Assembly (NCBI GenBank): GCA_934045905.1
Contig: OW203766.1
Location: forward strand, 18,470,309 to 18,534,308
Source: Leuctra nigra
Lineage: Eukaryota; Arthropoda; Insecta; Plecoptera; Leuctridae
Length of the DNA: 64,000 bases
Direction: 5' to 3'
Shown here: positions 46,089 to 58,300 of the stretch, in pieces
Layout of the letters: each line of letters begins with the position of its first letter
How positions within the stretch are numbered: the first letter of the stretch is position 1
Position numbers and translations under genes: made by a program
The notes under the pieces: generated by a model
Database searches by the model: none
Seen by the model: the letters and a program-made list of their open reading frames with translations, nothing else
What the model was told of the DNA's origin: nothing

Positions 46089-48805
46089 ATGACTATTGCC
46101 GAGTTTCTGAAGAATCCTGAGGTTTCTAGTAATGTGAAGCTACTGCCTGTCGTGCATTCCAGTAGAAGATTCCTTACTAACATTGGTATGATGACCCATT
46201 AATTGTACCACAGACAGAAACATATAAGTTTGGTAGCTATTATTTACTGTCTCTTATTTCAAGGCCTGTGGAGTTCCGAAGAGAATCTCAGCTGGGTTTC
46301 TTACATCGCACCTCGCTACTTCGTAGCAATGTGGATCTACTGCATTGTTGTACAAATCATCAACTTAATGTACTCAACGGAGGACTTTCTAGCTGTATTC
46401 ACTCACAGTTCAAGCGCACTTGCAACTATAATGTCGGCTATGAAGATCATCATTCTGCAAGTGAAAAGAAGACAGATCCAGAGCATCTTGGATTCCATGG
46501 AGCACATGCAGGAGACTGCAATGGCGGCTGGTCATGAGCAGGCGGCCATCTTGGATAAGGCACAACGTACTTCTAGAGTCTTCTCGCGTGGTCTCTTATA
46601 TTTTCTAACGCCACCGCTTGTAGTAGTTTGTTCTTTTACACTAGTTGAGGGAATCGTCAAGAGAATCACTCTGCTCAAGTAAGACATCTACTATAGTTTC
46701 AATAGTTTTTCGTTTTTTTGTTAACTAATTCTTTTCGTCGTGTAATTTGTTACAGATTATCATTTCCGATCGAACCAAGACAATATCCGTATCTCGAGAT
46801 CTTTTTATTCAGTGATTGGTTCTTCTTTCATGTACCAATATATTTCTTAATTCTACTGTTCGATCTTTTCTTTCTATCGATTATAATCGAGATTATCGGA
46901 CAGTTTCGATTGTTGCGATACAAACTGACGAACATGCGAAGATTGATATTTGCTAAGATCGACGAAGACCTCCAGAAGGAGGCTGCGAAACGGAAACGGA
47001 TTCTTCCAAGAGCGAGGTGTCAAAAGCATGGAATAGACGCTTGTGAACGAAATACTTTAGAAATATCGATTCAAGAAGTTGAAAACCAGTCTCGTAGATT
47101 TCTTGTCGAATGCGTCACACATCATCAAATACTGATAAGGTATAAAGCCAATTAAAAACCTGTAAATTCGATTTAAAATTGACTTGTATATCGGTTTGAA
47201 ATGTAAACATTGCACGCACACAATGCGTAACATTTTAAAAATTTATATAAAGTATTGGTTAACAACGAGATTTAAAGTAATTATTATTTAGAATGATGAA
47301 TATAAAATGTTATTATTTTCGAATATAATTTTGGATACATGCTGTTTTCTACGTTCACAACAATTGAAATGAAATGTTCTGTGTATTCTGTGAAATATGT
47401 TGTGAGTTACTAAAGTAAATATTGGACTAAATCAAAATAATTGAAATAGTTGAATTTGTCTAAAAGTTAGTTAATCCGGAACAATTTAACTTTAGTAATA
47501 ATAGGTAATTTATTAGCATTGATTTAAATTAATTTGATATCTAGATTGACCGATACTTTGGAATCAGTGCTACAATCGACCCTGACATATCAACTGTTCT
47601 GTGCTGTATTTGTTGGGATCGCTGCGGCACCTGTCAGAATAACTGTAAGTCAGTGAAAATGTAAGTCCTGCAGAATACACACAGAGTGTACCTATAATAA
47701 TATTTCTTTGTAGGCGATTCAAACGATTGTTGACATGAACTTTGACAGCAGGGTTGTGGTTTTCGGTGGGTTGGTATTCGCATGTGTTGGAGAAATGGCT
47801 CTTTACTGCTGGTTCTGCACGCAACTAACATACGAGGTAAGGATATTTAAGAGTCTACGATACTTGATGAAATCCATGTTTTATGAAGCACAAAAAGGCG
47901 GCCCCTCCTTTTTTCTAAACGGCTTTACCGATTGTCTTCAAATTTTCACAGGTTATAGATAAAGAGTAGATCTGTGTCTCTAGAAGTACCAAAGTTTTAT
48001 TTTGTGTTTAGTTCTTTCAGGGCAGAGGTGCCCAAAAGACTCGTATATTGCCCATGTTAGCACTTCCTCAAAACAAGAAAAAACATTTTAAATTATTTCT
48101 TTGGATCACTAGAGGCACAGATTTACTCTTTATCTCTATGCTGTTAAATTTTGAGAACAATCGGTCAAGCCGCTAAGAAAAAAGTAGGGGCCGCCTTTTT
48201 ATGTATTTTTTGGTGGTTTTCATTATTTGAATTAAAATAACTTACTTTAAAGCAGTGTATGCAACATGCAACAGACGATTAAATGTCAGAAATGTCACGT
48301 ACAACCCAGAGCTAATGCATTTTCATGCATTTTCATGCAGGATTTTTTTTACATCCGAATCAAAATTTTCTGCGAGTATTATCGACTCTTAACAGCTCGG
48401 TTACAATTACCTCTATCTACTTTCAATTGAGATTGTTCTGACAACGTAAAATGTATTCTTCAACTCTTGTTTTAGAGTTCACTTTTGCTTCGCGCTGTGT
48501 ATGAATGTGATTGGTTGGAAACTTCTGAAGGATTCAAGAAGTCTCTTCGCATTGTCATGTTGCGAGCAATGCAGCCAGTTGTCTTACGAGCTGCCAAATG
48601 TTTCCCGATGTCCATGGAACTTTTCACAACTGTAAGTCAACTTTGTATTATCATTAAATAGTAGTAATCATGGTACAGGTAGCATACGAGGGCTGTTCAA
48701 TCCCCAAAAAATATTTTGTGACAAGTGACTTCTGTCTGATTTAAGGTGATGCAAACTGCGTATTCCTACTACAGCGTGTTCACAAGAGTGGGAAACAATG
48801 ATTGA
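46089..48805 (+). CDS. Odorant receptor OR-E, complete, 7 exons, 444 aa, opposite strand to the array
   Basis: 7tm_6 odorant receptor. Exons: 46089-46185, 46264-46678, 46756-47139, 47545-47644, 47714-47836, 48476-48631, 48746-48805; GT-AG introns, 1335 nt in frame to TGA. It starts MTIAEFLKNPEVSS; exon 2 begins GLWSSEENLSWVSYIAPRYF and has MEHMQETAMAAGHEQ; exon 3 carries the long hydrophobic run FDLFFLSIIIEIIGQFRLL; exon 7 ends AYSYYSVFTRVG. This is the most compact copy. Its exon 6 and intron 6 are almost identical to those of OR-C on the other strand about 30 kb away. It lies only about 500 bp before lipase 2. Intron 5 holds a small fold-back element. Confidence 0.92.
47892..48200. mobile_element. 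Fold-back MITE in OR-E intron 5
   Basis: AAAAAGGCGGCCCCT at left and its inverse at right, with complementary arms continuing through ACCGATTGT and GATAAAGAGTA. 309 bp, non-coding. Confidence 0.7.
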
Positions 48806-49257
48806 TGCGTCATGGACTTGATGAAGACTTTGTTAGATTCCAAGTCACACCATTCTTTGATAAAGAATCGTCTTATTAATTACTTTTATTAAACATCAAA
48901 TTAAAAACTAAATTTATTTCAAAATTGATATAAAAGGGACATTGATTTCGATGCCTTTGTGTTAGACTGTATCTAGATAGATGTCAAAGTTGTCGTTAAA
49001 AGCAAATAGTACATAGAACCTAAATATTTTATATTGGTAGTGATTCGTATATTGTATTCAGTTTGACATAAATATGTTTCTGTGTGATATGATATTTCGG
49101 TTCGAGGTGTTGCACGTATCTGTGCTCACTAATCAAACGCGTTCACAGAATGATTTATCAATAATTCAACATCACTTCAAAAACTGTATGAACACAATTT
49201 GTAACACTTGGCTGTTTTGAATTCACGTGCGTGCATCACTAGCACGCTAGCGCAAGG

Positions 49258-49278
49258 TATGAAGTTCGAACTGTCAGT
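49258..49278 (+). promoter_or_regulatory. Likely core promoter of lipase 2 (weakened TATA, initiator TCAGT)
   Basis: Aligned with lipase 3, the TATA box reads TATGAAG (49258-49264) and the initiator TCAGT lies only 18 bp downstream (A at 49276), because 9 bp present in lipase 3 are missing. Confidence 0.4.
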
Positions 49279-49300
49279 GATCGGGACATAGACGGCAAGA

Positions 49301-52300
49301 ATGTTTCTGGCGGTGTTGTTGGCGGTGACGGCTGGAGGCAACGTTGCCAATGCAGTGGAAACAGGTACCTTTACATTACGCGCAGATAGGCCGGAGTCCA
49401 TTTTCTCGATGGTGTTTTTGAACACCTATCGATATATAATATCTAGCTCTATCAATTTCAAACAGACCGACGTCCATGCTGTCTTAAAATATGTACTTTC
49501 AAAATGACGAGAGTCTACTAACAAATAAGATTTAGAATCATTGAAATTGACTTCGGTCATTCTGCGTCTAACATACAGAATTAATCAGGTCAAAAGTCCA
49601 ATACTATATGTTTTTTAATTCATTTCTATTTGTTAGATATTATGTTATTAGGAGGGTATAAACAATTACGAGATTAACTGATATTATGATCAATCAAGAC
49701 CAAGTTGTAAACCATCTGTTGGGATAAGATTCATCAATGGGATTTGGCCGCGTCTAACTTATTTATTAATTTTTTTTCTTTTTTTTCTTTTCACCACTTG
49801 ATGAACAATTATGGATACAATGCAAATTAAAATGTTATCAATACCCCTCCCCCCCCCCCCCCCCCACCACCTTGCTCCATAAAACTTGGCTATGGTACCT
49901 CGTTTTTTAATTATTTATGTAAGTTCGTATTGATGATCCAGTAATCCAGTCACCTTGTGCTACATAACGTAAACAAATTTACAAATCGATTTGACCTCAT
50001 TTTACCTCATATTTTATAAAATTGGGTGGATCATGCGTTCTGTCATCACATTTTAAGTTCTATGTAGATATGTGCATTAACACGGCACGTGTGGGTAGGG
50101 TGTTTGTAAGGGGGGTTGGGGGGGGGGGGGGGATTGTCACCCGCCGACCCCCTGTTCACCCAATAATACACGAGACTATATTATTTTTATCATTGAGTTT
50201 GAATTGATTATTGAATTTAAGATTGGGTAAAATAACTCCACTGGAATTACATTCTATATTTTCTTCAATAGTTCCTAAAGCATCACAAACATAAAAAAAT
50301 GTTCATATAATATATTGCCAGTAAATATAGTAGACAAAAATATTAAAAAATTTATATTTTTAAATAAAATTAATAAATAAATTAGTAAAACAGGAGAACA
50401 TGAAAATATTAAAATTTTACATTTGGTGTCAGAAAAAGGATTCTTTGTTAATTAATGATTTAATGGCTTTTTAACCGTAATTTTTAAGAAATACGATTAG
50501 TGACCAAATATGAAATAGCTAAAAACTTTCCTGAGCCTGTGTGGCCCAGGCCTATATAGTTGGAGGCATCGTCTACAATATTTCGTACGCAAGTTTGTCC
50601 CACAATAACTGTCCTGTACTAAAGCTCATTTACACGGTGCAATTTCTTGAACAACTACTGTGCTACAAAAGTTATGCAAATGTGTAGTGTCACTTTTTCA
50701 TCTCAAAAGTGACACTACGCACGAGCAGAACCACTGTGGCACAGAAGTTGTTCAAGAACAACTTGCACCGTGTAAATGGGGCTTAACAGAGGCATTCTAA
50801 AAGATTTTTATTGTTAAAATTGCATTATTATTCGGAATCCACATTTTGATTTAGAGTTTAGACTATCTAGGGGATCTTAATCTTCCCCTAATCTAGATCT
50901 TAATCTTATCTTGGAGAATTATCTTAGGGCCGGTTTTTGTACCTCTTGCTAAAGTTCTTGATAGCTAGCTAACAGATAAAATTAGCAAGCACCTAATTTT
51001 ATATTGATTTAATCCTCTAGCTAACAATATACAGAAGTAGAAAGACGTTTGCTTACACAATCTAGAACTCTATCCGGTAGCTAACTTTAGCAAGAGGTGC
51101 AAAAACCGGCCCTTACGCCCCTTTAAGCTCTCAAGTCTGCTAAATATACTTTTCGATTATTATTCTGTTATTATTTCAGTCCTGTTATTCTACTTGCAGA
51201 CGTACCAAGTGAATGTCAACTCAATGCCTCAAGCGTATGCTACGGGTACTTGGGATGTTTCTCCATGGCCTCCCCCTGGTTCACCCCTTTCCGTCCCTAC
51301 CCCATACCCGAACCCCCTGATGTCCTCCGCACCTCCTTCTACCTCTGCACTCGCGCTCAGCTGGCCCGCTATTACGTCACCAAGCTGCCGGACATCTCAC
51401 TGAAAGGTTCTGACTTCTCGGGTGACAAACCCACGTTCTTCATCGCCCACGGATGGACAGATGATAGTAACTATCTTTGGGTCGATGAGGTGAAGGAATC
51501 ATTACTCTGGAAGGTAAGACGCAATTATTAACAGACACAATTTTAAAAGTCTTTGCTAAAGTCTAGGAGTTGGTTGTGTGTAAGGATAGTGTATAACCTG
51601 AAGCTAAATCTTGTTTTGAAGAGACGCGATGCGCCCAGTTAGTCATTTTTACCCACACCAACAGGCCATACAAAATGATTTAACCATAAATGGGGAAGTC
51701 TGCTATGAAATATATTTCAAAATAATTGTTGTAATGGTTGTGCTGAAGTTGAACACAGAGAAACTATTGTATTTCTTGGGGGGTGAAGTAGTAGTAGTAG
51801 TAGTAGTAGTAAAGTGTTTAATAGCGCGTCGACAGCGAGGTCATTTTGTTTGCGCATATTAATATTTTGTTAACTTTGTTGAATACTAGGGAAGGCATAG
51901 AGAGGGGTCGACCTAACAGGCCAGATCCGGGGGAGTCTGAAACTGGTTGTTTTTAAACAGTGATATCGGCATTGACGTCATGGGGCTCAGCATTGCCATG
52001 TCAACAAAGTATTTACCATAGTAACACATTGTTGTGGATTTAGAAATGACATCACCAGATTTTGATAATTTTTATGAATGAAAATGTAATTTTTCAAGTG
52101 ATAAGGTATACTTGTCATTATTTTATTATTTATATTGATATTTACGATTTTAAAATAAAGAATTTAATGAGACTTCCCTTTTTCATAAATTGCTTAAACT
52201 CCACAATGGGAGAGTATCCGATTTTAAGACACAGTTGGTCGAAAGTGGCATATACGAAGATGCTCGCGCAAAAGTGTTTGCTGTAGCTCCCAGCCATCAC

Positions 52301-55300
52301 AGTTTAATTCGAGTGATTGCGCACAGTACGAATTGGCTGGCATGGGGCGACTCATCAAAATATGTTTGTACAAATTAAAAGAGCATGACGTGCTCTGTAA
52401 TGTAATGTAACTCATAACAACTTTCCTGACAGTTCGACGCCAACGTGATCATCGTTGACTGGGGCAATGCCGCCTTGAGAATCAACTACTTCCAGTCAGT
52501 TTCCAATATCAGAGTAGTCGCTGCCGAAATTATTAGGTGAGTGAAACCAAAGATTGGTACAGCGAGTCGAAACTTCGGCGACCTTGGGATGCTTGTGAAG
52601 CATGCTCATAGTCATGTGCTTTCTTCGGATCTCTTCACTTGCAACTTGATGGCACTTCATTCTATAGATGTCAAAACTTCCCCCGGGGTGCCAGAATGGC
52701 ATCTTTCTTTTGATCCGGACGAACCGGAGCAAAGGGTGAGAATGTAGGTTTCTGTGGAAAACTTCCATGGAGTTAGGATGAAAGGAAGGGATGTGCGTTG
52801 TGAAAAATATACTACCAAACCGGGGCACGAACCCGGGACCTCTCACTTGCCGGGCGAGAGCTCTACCAACTGAGCTACCCGTTCGGACGGACGGACATTA
52901 GACACAACGTACTGATGAGGGTTAGAGATCTCCGAGGAGAATGGAATGAAGGTAGAGAATGCTCACTACGAACTGTCATACCACCGAGTGACGGTGGTAT
53001 GTCACCCTGTCTCTTTGCATTTGCGTGCGCAACCCTCTTTTACTATACTTTACGAGTTATTATTTAGTCTATATTCTCAACAGAGCCGAGGCTCCACTAG
53101 TGAGAATGAAATATAGAGAAGGGCGGAGAGGAAACCGGTACCGGCATGTAGCTTACTACTGACGAAAGATACCAAGGGAGCCAAACGGCTTAACGTTCCA
53201 TCCGATCAGGACGGTGTAACATTCACAGAACGAGCCTCCACAACCCACGCCGTCGAGAGACTGATAACAGGTGGAGGGAGGTCGTCACACTTACCCCCAA
53301 ACACCCCAGTCTCTCTGGTACAACGGCAGCATTTGGCAAGGCAGACTTGAATGGTCACCCATCCAACCGCTGACCGCGCTCAAAGTTGCTGACGAGAACC
53401 GAGGCGTGTGTCGTGTGGCATCACGACATGCCATGGCTACCCGACCTCCATCCCATCAAGTAACATTCAAGCCCAACTCTTACAAGGCAGACTTGAATGG
53501 TCGCCCATCCAAATGCTGTCTAGAAACTGACGGCTTTAAATATTTAAAGGAAAAAAGTTTTATTTTTCATACTAGGAAAACGCTCGGTGTAACGCGTTGA
53601 TGAGCGAGCACCGACACGCACGACATCGTCAATCAAGCACGATCCATTCAATCAAAGATAACTAACTATATATTATTTATTACCAATTTTCCTTGCAACT
53701 TTTCATAAACACTCTGGATCAATTAAATAACAGATTATTGTACTGATATTTTTCCATCAATCTCTTTGGACAGATATTCGACCGATTGGGCTGGAAATGT
53801 GTAAAATATTATGCTATCTAGTCAAAACGTTGTTTTCATAACTGTGAAACACAATCCATATCGTAAAATAAATTATTTTAGATAAGGTTTCCCTATACCT
53901 ATGTATATGAAATACCTACATTACATTTTGACTACATTATGTATTGCAAGTTGATTCACTAAGAAAAGAATCTGTCTTACATTGATATTGAGAAAAGCCA
54001 TCTATAAACTTTGCTTTGCTACATAGAGCAACCCAGAATGCAGTGGAATTTCTGTTTTGAAATGTCATTTCTGACAGTTATTGAAACTGTCAATAAGTGC
54101 ATCTATGTTCTTGACTGGTAGGGCTGAAAATTCGTAAAATAAGAGACAATGTTGGTCTGAACGACCATGCAAAATAGGAGTTTGATTGATCAGATTAATC
54201 GAAGACCATTTGATAGGTCAAATGGTGGTGTGGCTATAGGCCGTTTTAAATTAAGTATACAAATGTCAGTAAAATGTCTATTACTCTTGAAGCTCATTAC
54301 AGATTTGTAAAACATCACTTATAATGCTGGTAGACATGACCTTGCAAAATTTGGTGATGATAGGTCAAACTATTGCAGTTATATACACAGAGTTTCCTTC
54401 ATCCCCAATGCCAAGCTAACTATAACTACACATCAAGTTTCCGATGCAACCAATGGAGCGAACTTGCTGAAAATCATTTTGACCATAACGAGAATAGTAA
54501 TTTAAGTTGTGTGAAAAAATTGGCCTGATCCATTACTTCGTTTGGCAGGAGACGCCAAATGCACAAATACACACAAAAACAGAGATTCGAGCCATAAGTT
54601 TCAAGTGGAGACGCTCGCTACGCTCGCTTGATTATTTCATGCAAAATTATTAAAAATAAAACTTTTTTATTTCAGGTATTTCTTACATTTTTTCAATAGT
54701 ATTGCGAGAAAATGTGTATCAAACCTACCTCCCAAAGCTGCATAACTATGGAGTAAATAATGAGCCTTGGATTTGTCCGTATATTGTGAAAATTTGACGC
54801 AGCCGTCAGCTCCTACAGCGGTCTCCAGTGATCTTACGATAACCGTGGTATCCAAAACACCAGCCGCCGTTGGTTGTACGAATCATACGGATGTGCGCGT
54901 GTTTATCATATCTTGCCTCAAACAGTGACTTTGTTTTCAGGCTATGTAAGTACATGATGAGCAACCATGGAGCCAGCCCATCCAGCTTTAACTTGATTGG
55001 TCACAGTCTTGGTGGCCAATTGGCCTCGCTCGTTGGCAAAGGATTACCAGGTGTTGGCAGAATTATAGGTAAAGTATAATCCCCAAACAAGCACTCCATG
55101 TAAAAATAATATTCAAGTCTCTTCAATAACAAATTATAAGAAATCTAAAAATTCAGCACTAAAAATGAGTGATGTCCAAAAATTGTTAAGTCGACACTTT
55201 ATTTTAAAAATAACAATTTTTTGGCGCATTGTATGTATAAATACTAAAGACATGTAAGCCAGAAATAATTTACCTATCTATACTATGTGAGCGCCGCGTA

Positions 55301-58300
55301 CGAATTGGCTAGCGCTCCGCTATAGAGAGCGCAGGGGGTGGAAGAAGGGAGGGGGTTTAATATCCATCTTGGAAGTACTAAATGACGCCCAAAAATCTTC
55401 CCTTTCAAAACAAATGAGACTTGCGTCCAATGTCCTGTCCCTTAGGCCTTTTAGGCTTTTAATCTACCCCTGGGTAGATTATTATATACCAATACATTGT
55501 TTCAGTTCTTATTCCATGCTTCAATCTACCAAAATCAATGTGCAGAAAAAGGGGACAGAATAAAGACAGACAGTAAAAAGATTATTTGTACTCATGATGT
55601 TTCTCATGTATTTCCCTCCAGCTCTGGACCCCCCCGGACCTGGATTCGAAGGCTACGTGAAGGAAGTGCGTCTGGACATCAGCGACGCCGACTTCGTGAC
55701 GGTGTTGCGCACATCCTTCTACCCTCCGCCGTTGCGCAGACGCCCCATCCAGATGTTGATAACGCACGGACACGCAGACTTCTACTTCAACGGAGCCGTG
55801 TTGCAACCCGGATGTCCCGAGCTACCTCACAATATATACCGGATTAACACCAATGTCACGTCGTTCAACACTCTAGTCAACTTTGCATATGAAGGTCGGT
55901 TTAGAGAAAATGATTATGGTTAAAATTTAAATATCATATTGTGAGAAGTATTAGCAATGTTGCTTCAATAAAAAAAATTAAAAGATAATAACATAATGTC
56001 GCATAATCGCTCTCCTTAACTGTGTTTTTTTGTTACAGTTGTTAGGCCTTACGTTAATTGTAATCATCAACGCGTCATCGCCTACTTCAACGAGACGCTA
56101 AGAAGCTCCTGCACTTTCTGGGGACACAAAGGCTCGATGAAGTAAGTTTCACCATAACTCTACTGATCGTAAGTCAATTTTTTTTTTGAAATTACCACTA
56201 TGTATTACTTTTCCCAATATTTAAATTATACTGAATAATTATATTGAAGGAAATATGATTTTCCTGGTAACCTCAGTTAGCAGGGACAGTGCCAGGAATT
56301 TTTGATAGGGTGGGCAGTGAGTGGCGGACAAATTTTTAGGGTGGGCACATCATTTTCCCATTGAAAGTATATGTATGTATTCATACCAACTGCAATAAAT
56401 ACCTGAATAAAATACAAGCTGGAATTTTTTTAATTTGCAGATGGCAATAATATTAAATGCAAATTTAAGTATTCAATATTAATATTATGTATTAGATATT
56501 AAGTATAAAATAATCGTATAATATCCTTTAACTTGCAACTCCTATAATGAGGTTTAAAAGCCATGCCACGCAGGGCGTTTTTCGGATTTTTAAATCAATA
56601 GAAACGAATTTATGGGATGCTGAAAATTCTACTTTTGAAATAAATATGATTGGAATATCACACAAAATAGGAGTGTGGATTGTAAAGTTACCAATTATTA
56701 AAGGTTTACACTAACAGCCTACAACTTGATGCGGTGTAATTTTAGAAAATTATTCAACCTGTGTTATTTGATTACTTATTTCATTCAATTATAAAAAAAA
56801 AAAATCAAACGCAATAATAAAAATATCTTTGAATATTTTTGGGTAGGCAGAGGGTGGGAGGTAGACAATTTTTGGTGGGCGCGCGCCCACCTGCGCCCAC
56901 CCCTGGCGCCGTCCCTGTCAGTTAGGTTGATGTGAAAGTCGTGGAAGTGGCAGCAGAATTGAATAAGATGAATGTAAAGGCAGTTGGAAACAAAGAGAGA
57001 TTACTAATTTGCTTGTTAAACGTGTTAAAGGAGAGAGGAGTGGATGACGGAGAGCTAGATGTGACAGAGTATACATACACGAGTGTTACAAACTTGGTAA
57101 AAAACATGAATTGGCAACCACTGAAGGAAAGAAGAAGAATTGCTAGATTAATAAAAATGTACAGAGCGATCATTTGGTTGAAACCTTGGAAGGAGCTAAC
57201 AGACAGGATTATACCAGATGTACATAGAGGAAGAAAAGATCACAAGTGTAAAATAGTAAGGCTAGGTTATAAGACAAAATATGGAGCCAATTCAACAATA
57301 GGAAGAGGAATTTGTAGAGTGGAATGGACTTCGGACAGATATATTCGCAGATGATATCATGCCTAGTATTAGAGCATTTAGACACGCTTTTAGTATGTAA
57401 GAAGTTTGTAATTGTAGCTTTTCACAAATGTTATACTTTTAGATTTTATAAAAACACATTTGTGAATCTTGTTACGCTTAGATATTATTATCCATGATGT
57501 ATTTTTTCCCAAAACTCAGACACCGTATACTCTGTATGCAAATCTGTTTGAATAAAGATACAATACAATACAATACAATACAAGCATCATCAACAGAAAA
57601 TCAGCCATTAGCATCAAGAAACGTCTCCTTCTCTACAAATCACTTATTCGACCAATTATGACATTTGCCCCTGCAGTCTGTGGAGGAGCTGCAAAAACCC
57701 ACATCAAACGACTGCAAATCCTACAGACAAAGCCCTCAGAATAATCACTAAAAGCTCCTCTCTACACTAAAAACGTCAACTTACTCAAGGACCTGAGGAT
57801 AGACCCCATCAAGACTTTCATAACGAAGATAGCAGATAAATTCTACTACAAGAGTGTCAAATCAAGCTGACAACGCAGCTTGATAAGCTGCTAACGCATA
57901 AGCTTATAAGCTTATGCTGCTAACGCTTATGCTTATGCTTAACGCTTAGCTGCTAACGCAGCTTATATTGGAACACAGCCGCTGCAATGTGAACTGCCTC
58001 GATAGCTCAGCTGGTAGAGCATCTGACTGGATATCGGAAGGTCGTGGGTTCGAGTCCCACTCGAGGAAAATCTTTTCACATTGCAGTTGGTATTTATTAA
58101 CATTCACCTAACTGAGGGATTCAGTAAAAATCATATTTCATTCATCAAAAACCTTGTTAACTACTCTGACGAACCAGCTCAATACAAGATGCCAACATCC
58201 ATATTTGCAACTTCCTACCATCCTATTACATTCAAAGAACCACTCTAAAATAAATAAATAATAAAAAAGAAACGATATGATAACTCCTGTAAATTGCTTG

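Noticed and set aside
55622..55894. Loss of the catalytic histidine in lipase 2 (VIHT replaced by VLRT)
   Set aside because: By alignment to pancreatic lipase the catalytic His is the one in the later C-x-H motif (ACNHLRS type), which lipase 2 keeps as NCNHQR (His304). The VIHT histidine is not catalytic.
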